Assembly (NCBI GenBank): GCA_005784505.1
Contig: VCAZ01000042.1
Coordinates: 78,042-142,041, forward strand
Length of the DNA stretch: 64,000 nt
Origin: Bagarius yarrelli
Lineage: Eukaryota; Chordata; Actinopteri; Siluriformes; Sisoridae
Direction of reading: 5' to 3'
A model generated the notes under the pieces. The model searched no databases, was not told where the DNA came from, and saw only the letters and a list, made by a program, of their open reading frames with translations. Shown here in pieces: positions 9,431 through 21,964 of the stretch. Each line of letters opens with the position of its first letter. Within the stretch, counting starts at the first letter, position 1. Made by a program: the position numbers and the translations under genes.

Positions 9431-10856
9431 TTGACAGTAATCTCTCCTTTGTGAGCCATTTCCATTTTATCATCTTAAAAATATATCTAAACTATGACCT
9501 ATGCTCTCGAGTTCAAATGCAGAAATTTTAGTTCATGCGTTCATGACCTCAGGATTAGACTATTGTAACGCTTTACTGGGTGGTTGTTCTGCACAAACAA
9601 CAAACTTCATAAACAAACTTCAGCTGGTCAAAAACGCAGCAGATAGAGCTCTTACTTAACTTAAAAATCTTTTTAATTACTTATAAAGCCCTAAAGGTTT
9701 TAGCACTTCGGTACCTGAGTGAGCTCCTATCTTATTATAGTCCTCCATGTCTGCTGAGCTCTCAGGACTCAATTTGATTATACCTACAATAACTAAATCA
9801 ACTGCAGGTGGCAGATCCTTTTCTTATCTAGCGCCTAAACTTTGGAATAACTTACCTTGCACTGTTCGGGAGGCAGACACTCTGTCAGTTTAAAACTAGA
9901 TTAAAAACACATCTCTTTAACCTGGCCCACACATCAGGCTGCAATAGTCAGGTCAACCGGAACTGAGAAACACCACCAATAATGTATTTGTTCACCACAA
10001 GTCGAATTGCACCTATGCTAACATATGTCAGTTCTTTGTTATTCTGAGCTGAGTGTCCCCACTATTACTTGGAGACAATAAGGCAGTTTCTCTTGTCTTC
10101 TAAGTGGCCATCTAAAACTTTGCTGCAGCATGGGTAACCTACTGGTTTATCTTGTCAGAGGAGAACTGACCCCCTGACTGAGCCTGGTTCTCCCAAGGTT
10201 TTTTCTTCCATCATCAATGGAGTTTGGGTTCCTTGCTGCCGTCGCCGCTGGCTTGCTTAGTTGTGGACTCTAAATTTATGGATATCAATCAAATGGACTG
10301 TTCTAAAAGTTGTTTAATATTGTTGTTTCTGAGGTATTTCTGTAAAGCTGTTTTGAAAACAATCCTGATTGTTAAAAGCACTATATAAATAAAGGTGACT
10401 TGACTTGACTTGTAAAAGAGAGAGACAGTGTTAGTGTTAAGAACAATTGTGGCCTATACCTAATCCAGCAGTGTGCATTCTCCAAGTGATAAGTCTCCAG
10501 ACAGAAGTAGGACATCAAAATGACTCAGGCAGGTCCAAAGGTTTTTAACCTAAAAATAGTGCAAGAGAGAGAGGGAAGGAGAAAACGAGATGAAAGGGAC
10601 AAATATTATGAATGCTTACAATAATGCAATAAATAAGATCAATATAGTGCCATTCTCAGCAGCTGTAAGCACCTTCAAATGATGAAATGCCAACCAGAAA
10701 TATGGCATCAAGATAATTCAGGAAGGGGCAGAAGTAGTCAGGAACTACTAAGAAAAAACTCCCTGTGACGAAATAGGAAGAAAGCTTGAGAGGAACCAGA
10801 CTCAAAAGAAAACCCATCCTCATTTGGGTGAAAAAACAGGTAGGTAGCAAGTTTTA

Positions 10857-11038
10857 TGTAGCTACACATTTGGCAGACGCCCTTATCCAGAGTGACTTAC
10901 ATTTATCTCATTTATACAATTGAGGGTTAAGGGCCTTGCTTAGGGGTCCAGCAGTGGTTGCTTGGTGAAGCTGGGAATTGAACCCAGTATCTTTAGGTTG
11001 GCAGGCCAACACCTTAACCATGAGCCACCACTTCCCCT
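10857..11038 (-). mobile_element. tRNA-derived SINE with L2-type tail (family 1)
   Basis: On the minus strand it starts GTGGTGGCTCATGGTTAAGG (A-box region) and has GGTTCAATTCC (B box) about 50 nt later. It ends with a tail of the type TCTGGATAAGGGCGTCTGCC. The same tail closes the LINE at 39515-41100, so this SINE probably used that LINE family's machinery. Related copies lie at 23826-24013 and 62540-62706. Confidence 0.75.
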
Positions 11039-11584
11039 GTGTGTGTAATAACCTTATCCTCTGAACTCCTTTTTCACCTTTGGGAAAGAAGATTTCTACA
11101 AAGCTCTACCCTCATTGTTCCTTCGTCGCTTTCGTAATTCAGCTCTTTGCCTCCCCACCCGTTTACGGTCCTTCCCATCACTCCTAAGTTAAGTTTTCTT
11201 TTGCCATTTTCAGTACTCTGCTTTGGTTATCAATAAAACCCTTCGTATCATCCTCCTTCTGTGTCATGACTGTCATCTTGTTTATCCACATCATTAGGAT
11301 CAATTTGTTTTTGTTCTAAAATGCTCTCCAAACAGATCAGTTAATTTGCTGGTGCCAGTGTAGTTCATGCATCTTCGATTGGTCCATTCTGCTTAAAATC
11401 CTCAATTGCCTTTTCTATAGCCTTTTTATATTTTTCATATTTCTTTCGGTTGTTACAATCAAATACACACGTTGCAGTTTATTAGTGTCGGCTAGTGTCA
11501 TTAATGCAAATGCATAGAATAATTCATAAGTCTGAAATCTGGAGGACTTTAATTGTGTATCGCTGCAATTGAGTAGATAAAGTT
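11039..11584. other. Unassigned AT-rich DNA
   Basis: No gene or repeat family recognised. Confidence 0.4.
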
Positions 11585-14050
11585 TTATAAGTGTGACATA
11601 GTAGTTTTCTTGGGGTTATTTTGCTGTAAAAAACAAGCAAATCGAATGATAGCAGGTCTGCCCTGTGTTCTTTTTTGTATGTGTCCTATACTTTTTAGAG
11701 AGGCAAAACATTTGTCCTTTTTTTGCACTGTATAAGCAATGCGGTATTCACTTGCAAATTCTTTCATGCACATGTTCTCAAATTAAGGTGTTTATGGCCT
11801 GGCGTTGTACTCATCTGCCAGTCCAGTCATACAGACATTTTCCAAGTCGGGGTCCCTGGTTTGTAAGTATTTCATTGGTAAGCTCATCTTTACAGCATTG
11901 TCGTTAGTGAGTATAAACACGAGGTCTCGTAATGATGATTTTAATTTCAAACTAATGACCAAGCAACTGCTTCCTGAGCACTGACTTCCCTGTTCTTTGC
12001 ATATGCTCTCACACTCAGATATGTTATTTTGGCTAGAGTCTTTTATTACTCTCTTTAGGTATTCACTTATCTTATGTTCAGCTTTTGAAATGTATGAGAG
12101 AATGTACATGATACAGCTGTATGGGTTTAGAATGAACTGTATGTCCATATTTGCATTCCAAGCTCTTAACAGCAGTGGGTTATAGCAATTAACTTAGTAG
12201 TCTTGTGGCTGTCGCAACATGGCTTTTAAACTTGATGTGGACATAGGTGCTTCATAATTCTTATAGTCTTCGTAAGTCATGTTTACTTTATAAAGCAACT
12301 GTCTGGTCGTTTTAAAAGTCTGAGTTGAGTCATCAAATCTTCTGAAGTTATAATTTTGCTCTATTGACCTCAACATCATTTGTGTACTTAGCTGACTCAT
12401 ACATTTCCTCATCAGTCTTCATGGGTGGTTTAGGAAATCCAAATCTGCAATGCCTGTTGTTTTTTTTACAGGATTTGAAATGGTTTCGACTGTGAATCTG
12501 TACTTTAGTTACTGTTCGATACAGCTTTGGGTCTGTGTTTTGGTTTGCAAACTTAAATGAAATATATTTATCAATAAAATCACACCCAACCTGATCTTGA
12601 TCTACTTCAAAGTCTGGAGCATCTTTTATCCAAAATAAGTAATGACTGTGTGGAGAGCCATGTTGTTGGAACTGTACTTTGTGAAAGAAATTCAATAACC
12701 TTCCAAATGGGTTGAGCAGGTGACATGACCAGGTCTCTGAACACAATTTTCAAACATCCGCATAACTGTGACTTAGTATTTTGCACTTTTCTGACCAGTT
12801 TAATTCAGTAAATTTACCATGTTATGCTCTTATAGCAGTTATAACTTCCGGCCATATCATCTCTGCAGCACTGAATGTGCAGAAAAATGTGGGAGTGCCC
12901 AATTGCCTCAGCAAAGCAAACAAATCATAAAGTGTTTTCTGCCAGTAAGCTGGTGTTCCTCTTTGAGGTTGCATGAATCTTGTTGCCTCTAAGTCTTTCT
13001 AAGTTAAGCTTGTCCTGCACGATAAACAAATTTTGCGACTATCACGTGTCACAGGCTTTGCTTTCCATAGTTGAACAGACATACTAGATAAGGCTAGGTG
13101 AATTTTTTAGTCACAAACTATGCAAAGAAGATGTAGTTTGTATCCACTGCACATTGATTATCAACAGACAAAAGCCTTAAATCAAAGTACCTGTTGGGGA
13201 AGACACCAGGATATCTGTCTGGCTCTCCAAAGGTGTTTTTACCATCTGGAAACTGTATTGAAAAATTCTTTATATTCCAGCCTAGAAACTTTAAAAATAC
13301 TTGAAGGCCTATTTTTCTCTGTTAGGGCAAAGCAAAATATTCCATTATCAAAAGACAACAACTGCTTACCAAGATTGGGGGTCTGAAGATATGTATCCAA
13401 GGCAAAACCGGCACACAGTTTCAGATTCATCACTTGCATTATTCTCAGTATTCTTAATTTGACTGCTTTTGTCAGTGTCCATTAGCTCTTTAGGTGCGCT
13501 GCTGTCATTTGTGCACTGTGCATGTTTATTAAACATTTCATCTGCTGAGAGTGCAACATTAATTACAAGATCTTTATATTTAGAATGGATTTTTTTTTTA
13601 GTTTTGTTAAAGCAGACAAGAACTTTTGCATATTCACAGTTTAAAACTGATAATGACCTTGATTACACAGATATCTTTTCAGTTTCAGAGGATGTGATTC
13701 ACTTCTAGGTCTGGGTAAACAATTTACTGTTGATTCCAATTCAGATAAAACAGACATGAAAGGTCCTTTTACAGCTCGCTGTTGACTTTTAGGAAGTGTT
13801 TAGATTTTTGCAAAAGGAATGTATTTTGAAATAATGTGTCTTTCTAATATATTTTAACCACATAGTACTGAAGAAATAGGAACAAATTGAGGCTCACTGA
13901 CAACAGCAATACCAGGTAAGCGACAATTTAAAAGCGTCATGTGGCAGCTGTGAAAGATCCATTCTATTGTCTGGTTCTCAAAAACACACTGATCAGGACA
14001 ATAAGAGATGTAAACATAGCTGCCTGTTAAGCAATGTGAAACAACTGGTA
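11585..14050 (-). pseudogene. Helitron RepHel protein, Rep part, broken
   Basis: Read from right to left on the minus strand: an N-terminal region (about 14050-13240) including VCRFCLGYISSDPQ; a block LWKAKPVTRDSRKICLSC (about 13060-13010); GTPAYWQKTLYDLFALLR (about 12960-12905); the replication-initiator segment with QQHGSPHSHYLFWIKDAPDF (about 12670-12615), whose HSH is the two-His metal motif; SCKKNNRHCRFGFPKPP (12475-12425); then LNPYSCIMYILSYISKAE (about 12135-12082) and KRTQGRPAIIRF (about 11675-11640). This order fits the Rep half of Helitrons, which nick DNA for rolling-circle transposition. The helicase half is not seen. Several stops and frameshifts show decay. Confidence 0.8.
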
Positions 14051-14469
14051 GATGCTTTTGATAGCGTGCACTTGGGATTCAAAAAAGTGCTCTGGCATAG
14101 CATGTGCAGATATAGGTTGGATCCTGTTTTATTACATCTCTGAAAATAAAATGCCTTTTCCTAAATTTCTTATTATTCCTGTATTTTCTAATAATATAGT
14201 TTATTTGTCTTTTTATCTTGGGCATCATTTTTATAATTTTTAATAATATAGTTTTGTAAGGCTCTCTCTTGTACTGAGCATCATTTTTATAATTTGTAAT
14301 AATTTCTAAAAAATAATTTCTAATTCTAGATTTTTAGTCTTTCCCTGAATTGTTTATCATTTCTGTAACTGTTGATTACATTCCTTTTTTTTTGAATTCT
14401 TCAATATTTTCATAGGTGACTCATTTTGTTAATTTCTCTGTTAATTAGTGTCCGGGAGGGGACATATTC

Positions 14470-14736
14470 GGTTCACTTAGTTTTGTCATGGCCACAGCAT
14501 ATTAATTCGTGGGAACGTGATATTATGCCGTGACCACGAGATATTAATACATGGGTACGTGATATTATGTCTTGGCCACGAGATTATTTTGTCCAGGTAA
14601 CAACATCCTTATGTTGTGGCCATGCGATGTTAAGTCGTGGCAGTCAAGATAAGTAAATATGAAGGTAATAAAAAAATAAATAAAATCACGTTTTCACATG
14701 TTAATATGTTGTGGCCACGACAAAACTAAGTGAACC
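14470..14736. mobile_element. MITE with about 36-bp terminal inverted repeats
   Basis: The left end (14470-14505, beginning GGTTCACTTAGTTTTGTC) is the near-perfect reverse complement of the right end (14701-14736, ending GACAAAACTAAGTGAACC); two mismatches were seen. The interior repeats GTGGCCACGA-like palindromes and ATATTAAT blocks. It has no coding capacity. A clear target duplication was not found, so the superfamily is open. Confidence 0.75.
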
Positions 14737-15725
14737 CAACATGTTTCCTATCGGTCACTGTAGTAATCCACGTCTAATTAATTTATATTTAATGCTTATT
14801 TTGCAATCACACTTTTTCTTTTTTGTAAATATTCATCTAACAAATTTACTTTATTTTCCTCAAGTAAAGTCTGGGGCCTAGGAAGACATCACTTTTCAGC
14901 ACTGTTTCTGTGATTTACGTCTCTTTCTATGTCTTAGCATGCTGCTTCTTTAACACTGAGAATCAAGAATGTAAATGGCTTTGAAAAAGGTCAATGTTAA
15001 ATATTTAATGGATAACAAATGAGAAGTTTCTAAACAAATGATTCACTCCCTTTTTATGGTAGAAAAAACACAGGTTCAGCTTTCCTGCCTAGAGTTTAGA
15101 TTATAATTTCGTGTCAAACATCAAGTTTTGTTTTAATAAATCTTATTATGCTGAGTAAAACTTGGTTACTGGGATTTTACTTAAATAAATTAATCGTATG
15201 TTATTTGAACAATGATATTTGTTTATTAAATCTTACACACACATACACACAATGTATCATGTAGTGTATTTAAAAATTCATTTTTTGTATTCCATCTGAA
15301 CTTATGAACCTATATCAACTGTAATTACTTTCTTAAACTAAAAATATCTGTCCTGTGGTGAATGCAACAACGTGTGCACGCCTGATCCATGCGACTACGC
15401 GCACAAGCCTGAAAATTTTGACAAAGATTCCTAAAAGAAACGTTAACAACAAATTATAGGAAAGAATAAAATAAAGTTAAAAAAAAAATTAACATGTTAA
15501 CCAGTAAAGAGGATCTAATTACCACGTAATTACAATATGTGTAATTGGTAAAAAAAAAAAAATACATTATCTTGTGTCTGTCAGGATTAAGGCTGTTAGC
15601 ACTCTTATGCTATTGTGGGATTGTGGGTGGTAACTTGATGCTGAGTTCTAGCCCATAACCTAGAACTCAGCCCATAACCTAGACGTGAATTAATGTCCAG
15701 GCATTTGCAGAACTCAGAACGTGAA
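14737..15725. other. AT-rich DNA without recognised genes
   Basis: It holds a short CA-rich run near 15235 and A-runs near 15480 and 15550. A short direct duplication occurs at 15640-15680 (CCCATAACCTAGA twice). Nothing else is supported. Confidence 0.4.
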
Positions 15726-17191
15726 TTAGTGGCCCCGATCCACTATAATCTCTTTTGGGAATCCATAGTTGCAAAACACATGATGAAAAAGAATCGTAGC
15801 AGTTTCCATGGCTGAAAGAAGACCCTTGAGAGGTACCAGACGGCACACTTTAGAAGACCTGGTGATAATTGTCAGTACAGTAGTAAACCCATGTAAATTA
15901 TGTAGATCCCATGTAGATCCCTGATGAAATTGAAAGATATGAGGCCATTGTTTATGAGGTATTGGCAGTGGTTCGAGCAGGCCCTCAGGAAGGTGTTGAG
16001 GGGTTAATTGCGGACAAACAATGCAAGTTTTCACAAAATTTCAACATTCTTGCGGTGGTTGGGTATTGACTACTTAATTTGTGTTTAAGGACATGACGCC
16101 GACGGAGGGTTGTGTTGCGTTGCTGAGGTAATTTCAGTGTCCAGGTCCCAACGAGCAGGAGTGATCACCACTTGGGGCTTTAAAATGGAAGCAGGATGTG
16201 GAACAGGTTGAGGCGGATCATGTCAACATGATGAAGTGCATCAGCCTTGTTGTTCTTGGTACCGGGTTGGTAGGTCACCATGAATTGGAATTGGCAGTCA
16301 TACACATGGCTGAGGAAAGGGGGAAAAAACAGGATAACCCACTTTGTCCACATGACGAGATCATTTCTTGCGACAGAAGGCACCGACCCAGTAGAAACAC
16401 AGATGAGAATGCATTCGGCATAGCTGTTCTTGTGTCGATAATTTAGCAAATCCCACCTGCATGGGTTCTGATTCTTCAGATCCTGGTGCCCCAGAAACTC
16501 ATACTGGTTGTACCTGAAGCCCCTAAGTAGCAACGGGGCTGTTTTGTACCAGATTGTCCAAAAGCACCGCCATAGCTACATATTGGGAAAATGTTCAGGT
16601 ATCCTCCCGGGTTTAATTTAACCTTTAGACGTGGGTTTAATCCATCTTTGAGGATAGCTTCAAGTGCCACCTTGTTCCACCGGCTCTGAGCCGCTAACGT
16701 GCAAAAATGCATGGCATAATCCGCAGCTAAATGTTCTCCTTGACATAGCTGGAGAATTTGGCTGGAGATATTGAGCCCCCCTGCTGGATACTTAAACACC
16801 TCCTGAAGCTGTGAAGAAAAGTATTCCAAAGACATGGAAATCTGTGGATCTGAGTCCCACACCGCTGAGAGTAAAGTAAGTAGAGTTTTTTACCATTTGA
16901 GGAAAAGGCGGCTGGCTGGTTAACAAAAAGAATCTGGCACTGCCAAATAAATCCTCCACATTGCTTGGGAGTTTTTGTCAAACTTGTCTGTAGGTGAAAA
17001 AGGAATGTGGGATACTCCGGCGCTGGGAGGAGCAGGCGGCGGTGGTTGTGGGGCTTGTAGTGCCGCTAGTTGTTCGAGGAAAGCATGAAGTGCTTAAGTG
17101 TGATAATCCACAATAGCTTTGAGCCATGCTAATTATGCTGGATTCCGTGTTGGCAAAGTATTCTTTGAAGAATCAGATGGAGTAGAATCCA
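15726..17191 (-). mobile_element. Ty3/gypsy retrotransposon fragment (copy A)
   Basis: On the minus strand a gag start at 17191 (MDSTPSDSSKNTLPT) parallels the gag of copy B. The capsid region at 16862-16630 reads MWDSDPQISMSLEYFSSQLQ and later LAADYAMHFCTLAAQSRWN. A jump follows to the end of RNase H (FMVTYQPGTKNNKADAL, about 16275-16225). The integrase core (16034-15726) then reads VLTIITRSSKVCRLVPLKG and FPKEIIVDRGH. Protease and most of RT are deleted. No LTR was identified at either end. Confidence 0.75.
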
Positions 17192-17237
17192 TCTAACAGC
17201 AAAGCACAGATTGTTTGGACAAACAAATACAAAAGAA

Positions 17238-17295
17238 GGGCTAAATAAGAGCAAGGATAAGGGCGTCTGCCAAATGCTGTAAATGTGCTCAATTA
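17238..17295 (+). repeat. Fragment of L2/SINE 3' tail
   Basis: GGATAAGGGCGTCTGCCAAA followed by TGTAAATG is the tail shared by the family 1 SINE and the LINE at 39515-41100. Only the tail remains. Confidence 0.55.
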
Positions 17296-17742
17296 CAATT
17301 ATACAGTTTTGCACAGCTGCACAGAATTAATTCTGCTAAAACACACAGTTGTAAAAAACTGTCACTTAAATAATACTTTACTATATAATATTTAATGTTT
17401 AAAAAACTAAAAAAAAACTCATAAAAAAAGATATTTAAATGCAAAAGTAAATCAATGTAAAATCAACAAATAGAAACTATAATTAAATTCAAATACTTTA
17501 TTCATTTTTTTTTTCAATTTGGAGGACAGATCCTCTCATTTAAACAGCATGTTTCCAATAAACCATTAAAAAATGCTCAAAATTAACTTTTTTGCTTGAA
17601 AGGCATATTTCATTTATAGTAGGACAATAAAACAAAATGTAGGACAATTTTATCAGCCTGCCTAATGCATTTATTATCTATCCGACTTGATCAGAAGTAA
17701 AGTTAATGGATTCATAAATCTTTATATTGCTTATTGTTTGTT

Positions 17743-18110
17743 TGTCACGATTCCGCCCGCCAACCACCAGAGGTTGCCATCGCCAGAATACTAGACTGTC
17801 TGTTTATTTCCTGTAGCATTTCCTGTTTGGTTAGCTTTATAAGCTAGCCAGTTTCTCACACACATTGTGAAGTATTGTATGCCATGCAACATACCAAGCG
17901 TTTAGTCTGTTTGTTTGCTTTCCCGGTTTTGATCTCTGCTTGGTTTTTGGTTTCTGATTTCGGTTTATACGTTTTGGACTTGTTTGCTTGGTTTGTTTTG
18001 CCTACCTGTGTATTGACCCCTGCCTGTTTATTGACTACTTTTCTGCATTGCCCTTTGTTTAATAAAACTACCCAACGCAACATGGATACTTCTTCATTTC
18101 CTTCCTCACA
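17743..18110 (+). repeat. 5' LTR of Ty3/gypsy copy B
   Basis: The block begins TGTCACGATTCC and ends CTTCCTCACA, directly before gag-coding sequence. It contains AATAAAAC (polyadenylation signal) at 18060-18067. The TG...CA ends and 368-bp length fit an LTR. A matching 3' LTR was not found after 21080, so a second copy cannot confirm the boundaries. The primer-binding site is not obvious. Confidence 0.6.
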
Positions 18111-21080
18111 GAATACTTTGTTAATGCCGGATCCATCGGGAGTACCACGTCTATAAGTGGCAGTGGAATACCATTCTCAAGCTTTACAGGCGTTGTAAGC
18201 GCAGTTGACTGCTCTACAGGCTCAACAACAGCCTGCGACACTGCGTTCAAGCACTAGAGCTTCCACGTTTCAGTTCTCTCTTCCAGGTAAATTCAACAGC
18301 GTTCCGGAGAGATGTCACGAATTCGTACACCAGTGTCAGATCCTATTCAGTCATCATCTGGAATCATTTTCTTTAGACAGTAAGAAATTCGCTTTTCTGT
18401 TCGATTTTCTGTGGGACTCAGATCCACAAATTTATTTAGCAGTGGATTATTTTCTGTCACAAATTCAAGAGGTCTTTGAATATCCCATAGGGGCCTTAGA
18501 CATTTCAAGCCAGCTGCTGTGACTGTGCCTGGGAAATCAGTCTGCTGCAAAATATTTTATTCAGTTTCGCACCATGGCTGCTCAAAGCGGTTGGAACGAG
18601 GTGGCCCTTAAATCTGTGCTTAAAGACGGACTTAATCCATGCTTACAAGCTGGACTTACCTGCCGTGATGACACTGGTACCTTTTCCCAGTACGTATCTA
18701 TGGCGGTTCTATGGCGGTACGTATCTATGACTCCTACGTAACTCTCCGCTTGTCCCATCAGGGGGTGCTGTTTCCTCTCTCAATATCTCACCCAGCAACG
18801 TCTCCGATCCTAAAGTGAGTCAGCCCGTTCATTTTGTTAATGTTGTTCCCAGTTTTCAGCATTAGTGGACTCTGGCTCAGCTTTAAACACCATTGATCGT
18901 GAAGTTTCAAGCTGATTGATCGAAAAGTCTCAAGCTACAAACGTTACCCTGTAACCCACTTTGGCTAATGGTTTTATCCATCCTTCCACATCTCCGGCCA
19001 CTGCAGGCTTCTTTATTGTGGAAAAGAAGTACAGCTGCCTACGCCAAATTGCATTGATTATAGAGGTCATAAGTATGTCACAGTAAAATACTGTTTTCCT
19101 GTTTTACTGTTTACCTGCTCAAACAGCTCCATAAAGCTCACTTTTTCACCAACCTAGACCTCCGCAGCTCCTACAACCTAATCTGGATAAGAGAGGGAGA
19201 TGAATTGAAGACAGTGTTTCACCACACATGGTCACTTCGGATACTTAGTAATGCTCTCTGGCCTGGCCAATGCTCCCGCTGTGTTCCAGTACTTTATTAA
19301 TGATATTTTCCGAGATCTCATCAATGTAAATGTAAATGCCTTTATTTTGTCACATATACTTTTTACAGCAGAGAGCATATCCCATCTTAGTAAGTTGGGG
19401 TCAGAGCGCAGGGTCAGCTATGATACAGCGCTCCTGAAGCAGGAAGGGTTAAGGGGCCAACAGTTGGCGGTCTTCCTGGTCTTCAGATCAGCAACTCAGC
19501 GCCTTAACCATTTGAGCCACCACTGCCCCTGTCTATGTAGTGGCATATATAGACAAAATCCTAATATACTCAAGTACTTACTCGCAACACATCATACATG
19601 TCAGAACTTTGCTTAATCGGCTTCTGGAGCATAAACAGTTCCAAAGGGGAAGCTATGGACAGAGCTAAAGTGCAAGCCGTCACAGAGTGGCCTATACACA
19701 AAACCGTAAATAAACTCTAGAGATCCTTGGGTTTTGCCAACTTTTACTGTAGGTTTATCCAGAATTACAGTCAAACTGCGGCTCCTCTTACCTCCCTACT
19801 TCTCAAAGGTATGCCTACAAGGCTCATCTGGACAGACCAGGCCACCGAAGCTTTTGAGAGCTTAAAAAGGAAATTTACCTCTGCTCCAATCTTGCAGCAT
19901 CCAGATCCCTCACGGCCATTAGTTGTGAAAGTAGATGCATCGGACTGCGGGGTGGGGGCAGTGCTATCACAAAGACACGGCAACCCCCTAAACTCTATTC
20001 GTTTGCTTCCTTTTCATGCAAGCTCTTACCAGCTGAGGTTCATTATGACGTAGGGAACAAGGAACTGCTGGCCATGAAGGAAGCCTTGTCATGTGGAGAC
20101 ATTGGCTGGACACATCCTTTTCTGGTGATAACTGATTACAAAAAACTTGAATACCTGAAAACGGCTTAATGTATAAGCATTCCTTGATTCCAGTTCTCAG
20201 TTACCTGCTCGGATGCATGATCCCCAAATCTATCAACATGTCCTGTTACTATTCTTCATCCCATTAAAATCATAGCCCCCATACGATGGGATATAGATCA
20301 AGAAATTGTCAGCACAGCAAGATGAACCTCCTCAGGTCACATGTTCTTCTACTAAAGTATATGTCCCCACCTGTTTACGCCATCGCGTCCTGTCCTGGGG
20401 CCGTACTTCTTTGTGTTCAGGTCACCCTGGTTTTAAGCGCACTACTGAGCTTCTGGAGAATGCTTATTGATGGCCGACTGTCAACAAAGAAGTCTCGGAT
20501 ATTGTAAAGGCTTGCTCAGTGTGTGCACAGTCCAAAACACCATGGCACTTACCCGTGGGGTCTACTAGAACCTTTACCTCTGCCTCGCCGACCCTGGTCA
20601 CACTTCTCGGTGGACTTCGTCACCGATCTTTCCGCCTCCCAAGGTTACACCACCATTCTGACTGTGGTGGACCGCTTCTCTAAAGCGTGCCACCTAATTC
20701 CTCTGAAGAGGCTGCCCTCTGCTCTGGAGACCACTATGTGTTCAGAAACTTCGGTAACCCAGAGGACATTGTCTCTGATTGAGGATCTTAGTGAACATCG
20801 CGTTTATGGTCAGAATTTTGCAAGTGCTTGGACATAAATGTCAGCCTCACCTCCGGGTACCACCAACAGTCCAATGGCCAGGTAGAGCATCTCAACCAGA
20901 AATTAGGTCGGTATTTATGGTCATACTGCGCCTGGGAACAAGACACAGCTGGCTACAAATAGCAGTGAGAGCCCAACGCTTCCAAGCTAACCAACGGCAT
21001 TTCCCGCACCCTGATTACCAGTCAGGGCAACTCGTATGGCTGTCCACTTGAGACCTGTGCCTCCCCAGTAAAAGTCGCGT
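18111..21080 (+). mobile_element. Ty3/gypsy internal region (copy B), broken
   Basis: Gag (18130-18720) has FLWDSDPQIYLAVDYF and a later FRTMAAQSGWNEVALKSV. Protease is seen as LVDSGSALNTID (about 18865-18900). RT (19140-19330) has TNLDLRSSYNLI and, in another frame, LSGLANAPAVFQYFINDIFR. A SINE then interrupts RT, which resumes at about 19540. The RT/RNase H connection (19727-20053) has GFANFYCRFIQNYS and VDASDCGVGAVLSQR. Integrase (20290-20900) has HLPVGS, a D-containing core in shifted frames and TSGYHQQSNGQVEHLNQ. A C-terminal VWLST motif ends near 21050. Multiple stops and frameshifts are present, and the 3' end is missing. Confidence 0.8.
19350..19533 (-). mobile_element. tRNA-derived SINE (family 2) inside gypsy RT
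   Basis: On the minus strand it starts CAGGGGCAGTGGTGGCTCAA and continues TGGTTAAGGCGCTGAGTT. It has lost the B-box part but keeps the body GCGCTGTATCATAGCTGACC and a tail ending in ACAAAATAAAGG. It splits the gypsy RT domain, so it inserted after the retrotransposon. A second copy of the family, itself interrupted, lies at 43290-43722. Confidence 0.7.
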
Positions 21081-21740
21081 GAAAAAACAATTTAAATTGT
21101 CAGCATTGTTTACGAAAGTTATTCTTATGAACTGCGTCTTGGTGGAAGTACAAAAACTATTTGTGATGGGGTGCAAAAAAAACCCCCTAAGCTTACTTCT
21201 GTGACCACATGTCAGCAAACAGCATCACGCCCACTGAGTATGCATGACTTAAGCTTTAGGTTGGCTGACAATACAGTAGTAAATTATACCTCGACAAGTA
21301 GTAAGTTAACAAGTTACTACTTTTTGTTTCTTGCGTTGTTGTAGGTGTCCAGATTATACAATGTTGTTTGAAAAGTCTTCGTTTTATGTATGTATTAAAG
21401 TGTTTTTAATTTAACATCACAGAAAGCTGTGAGGCACATTCATAATTCAGAAAACAACACCCAAACACAGTTCACAAGCTATGTATAGGGTTTTACGTAA
21501 TCATTTTAAATGATTAATGACATTACTCTCTTTCCACACAGAATAAGTTCACATTATAATCAAGCAGTGATGACATATCTGCTGGAGGAATTAAAGACTG
21601 CTTTTAGAGATACAAAGGAATATCAGTGTAAAGCGTAATCAGAATTTTTCATTGTAATAGTTTTATGTCCTATTATTTTGTCCTTCTAAACATTTTAATT
21701 GTTTATTTCACTTACTAATTATGTAAATAATTATTTTTTC
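21081..21740. other. Unassigned DNA, possible small exon
   Basis: One stretch, about 21542-21632, follows a pyrimidine-rich acceptor-like site (TCTCTTTCCACACAG) and has an open frame with NQAVMTYLLEELKTAFRD. Its 3' edge could end at CAGT/GTAAAG. It may pair with the exon-like sequence at 21742, but the phases do not fit cleanly. Confidence 0.25.
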
Positions 21741-21741
21741 A

Positions 21742-21964
21742 GCAAGGATTCAGCAAGTTGCAGGGTCATTTAAACAGATGCCGAGAGAGAATGTGGCAGA
21801 CTGCAATGCTGGAACTGATGTCTGATGAGGAGGATGCCATTTGTGATGGAAGATCGGTGTGGGATGCGAGGTCTCCACCTCACAGGAACTCACAGTTGTC
21901 AGAGTTCTGCCAGCAGCCTCTATGCAGACTAAAGGCGGATATGTGCTATGCTGAGTCGGAATGA
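21742..21964 (+). CDS. Exon-like ORF, unrecognised
   Basis: An open frame starts right after the acceptor-like site TTATTTTTTCAG (21731-21742) and runs to TGA at 21962-21964. It encodes about 73 residues, with the internal MLELMSDEEDAICDGRSVWD and RLKADMCYAESE. The acidic then polar composition and the splice site suggest a true last exon or a captured one. I do not recognise the family. Upstream exons are not secure, and a decayed transposon accessory gene remains possible. Confidence 0.3.

Larger units (their letters stand above)
6130..10412 (+). mobile_element. L2-clade LINE, decayed (copy L2-A)
   Basis: ORF1-like, endonuclease and reverse-transcriptase pieces occur in the correct order on the plus strand. 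The 3' UTR (9900-10396) matches that of the second copy at 52490-55415, with the shared block TTGCTGCCGTCGCC. It ends in a short GACTT tandem tail (10396-10412), the usual end of teleost L2 elements. Many stops and frameshifts are present. The 5' boundary is not clear. Confidence 0.8.

Noticed and set aside
10857..11038. Functional tRNA gene
   Set aside because: A and B boxes are present, but the sequence lacks a foldable tRNA body and continues into a LINE-type tail, so it is a SINE.
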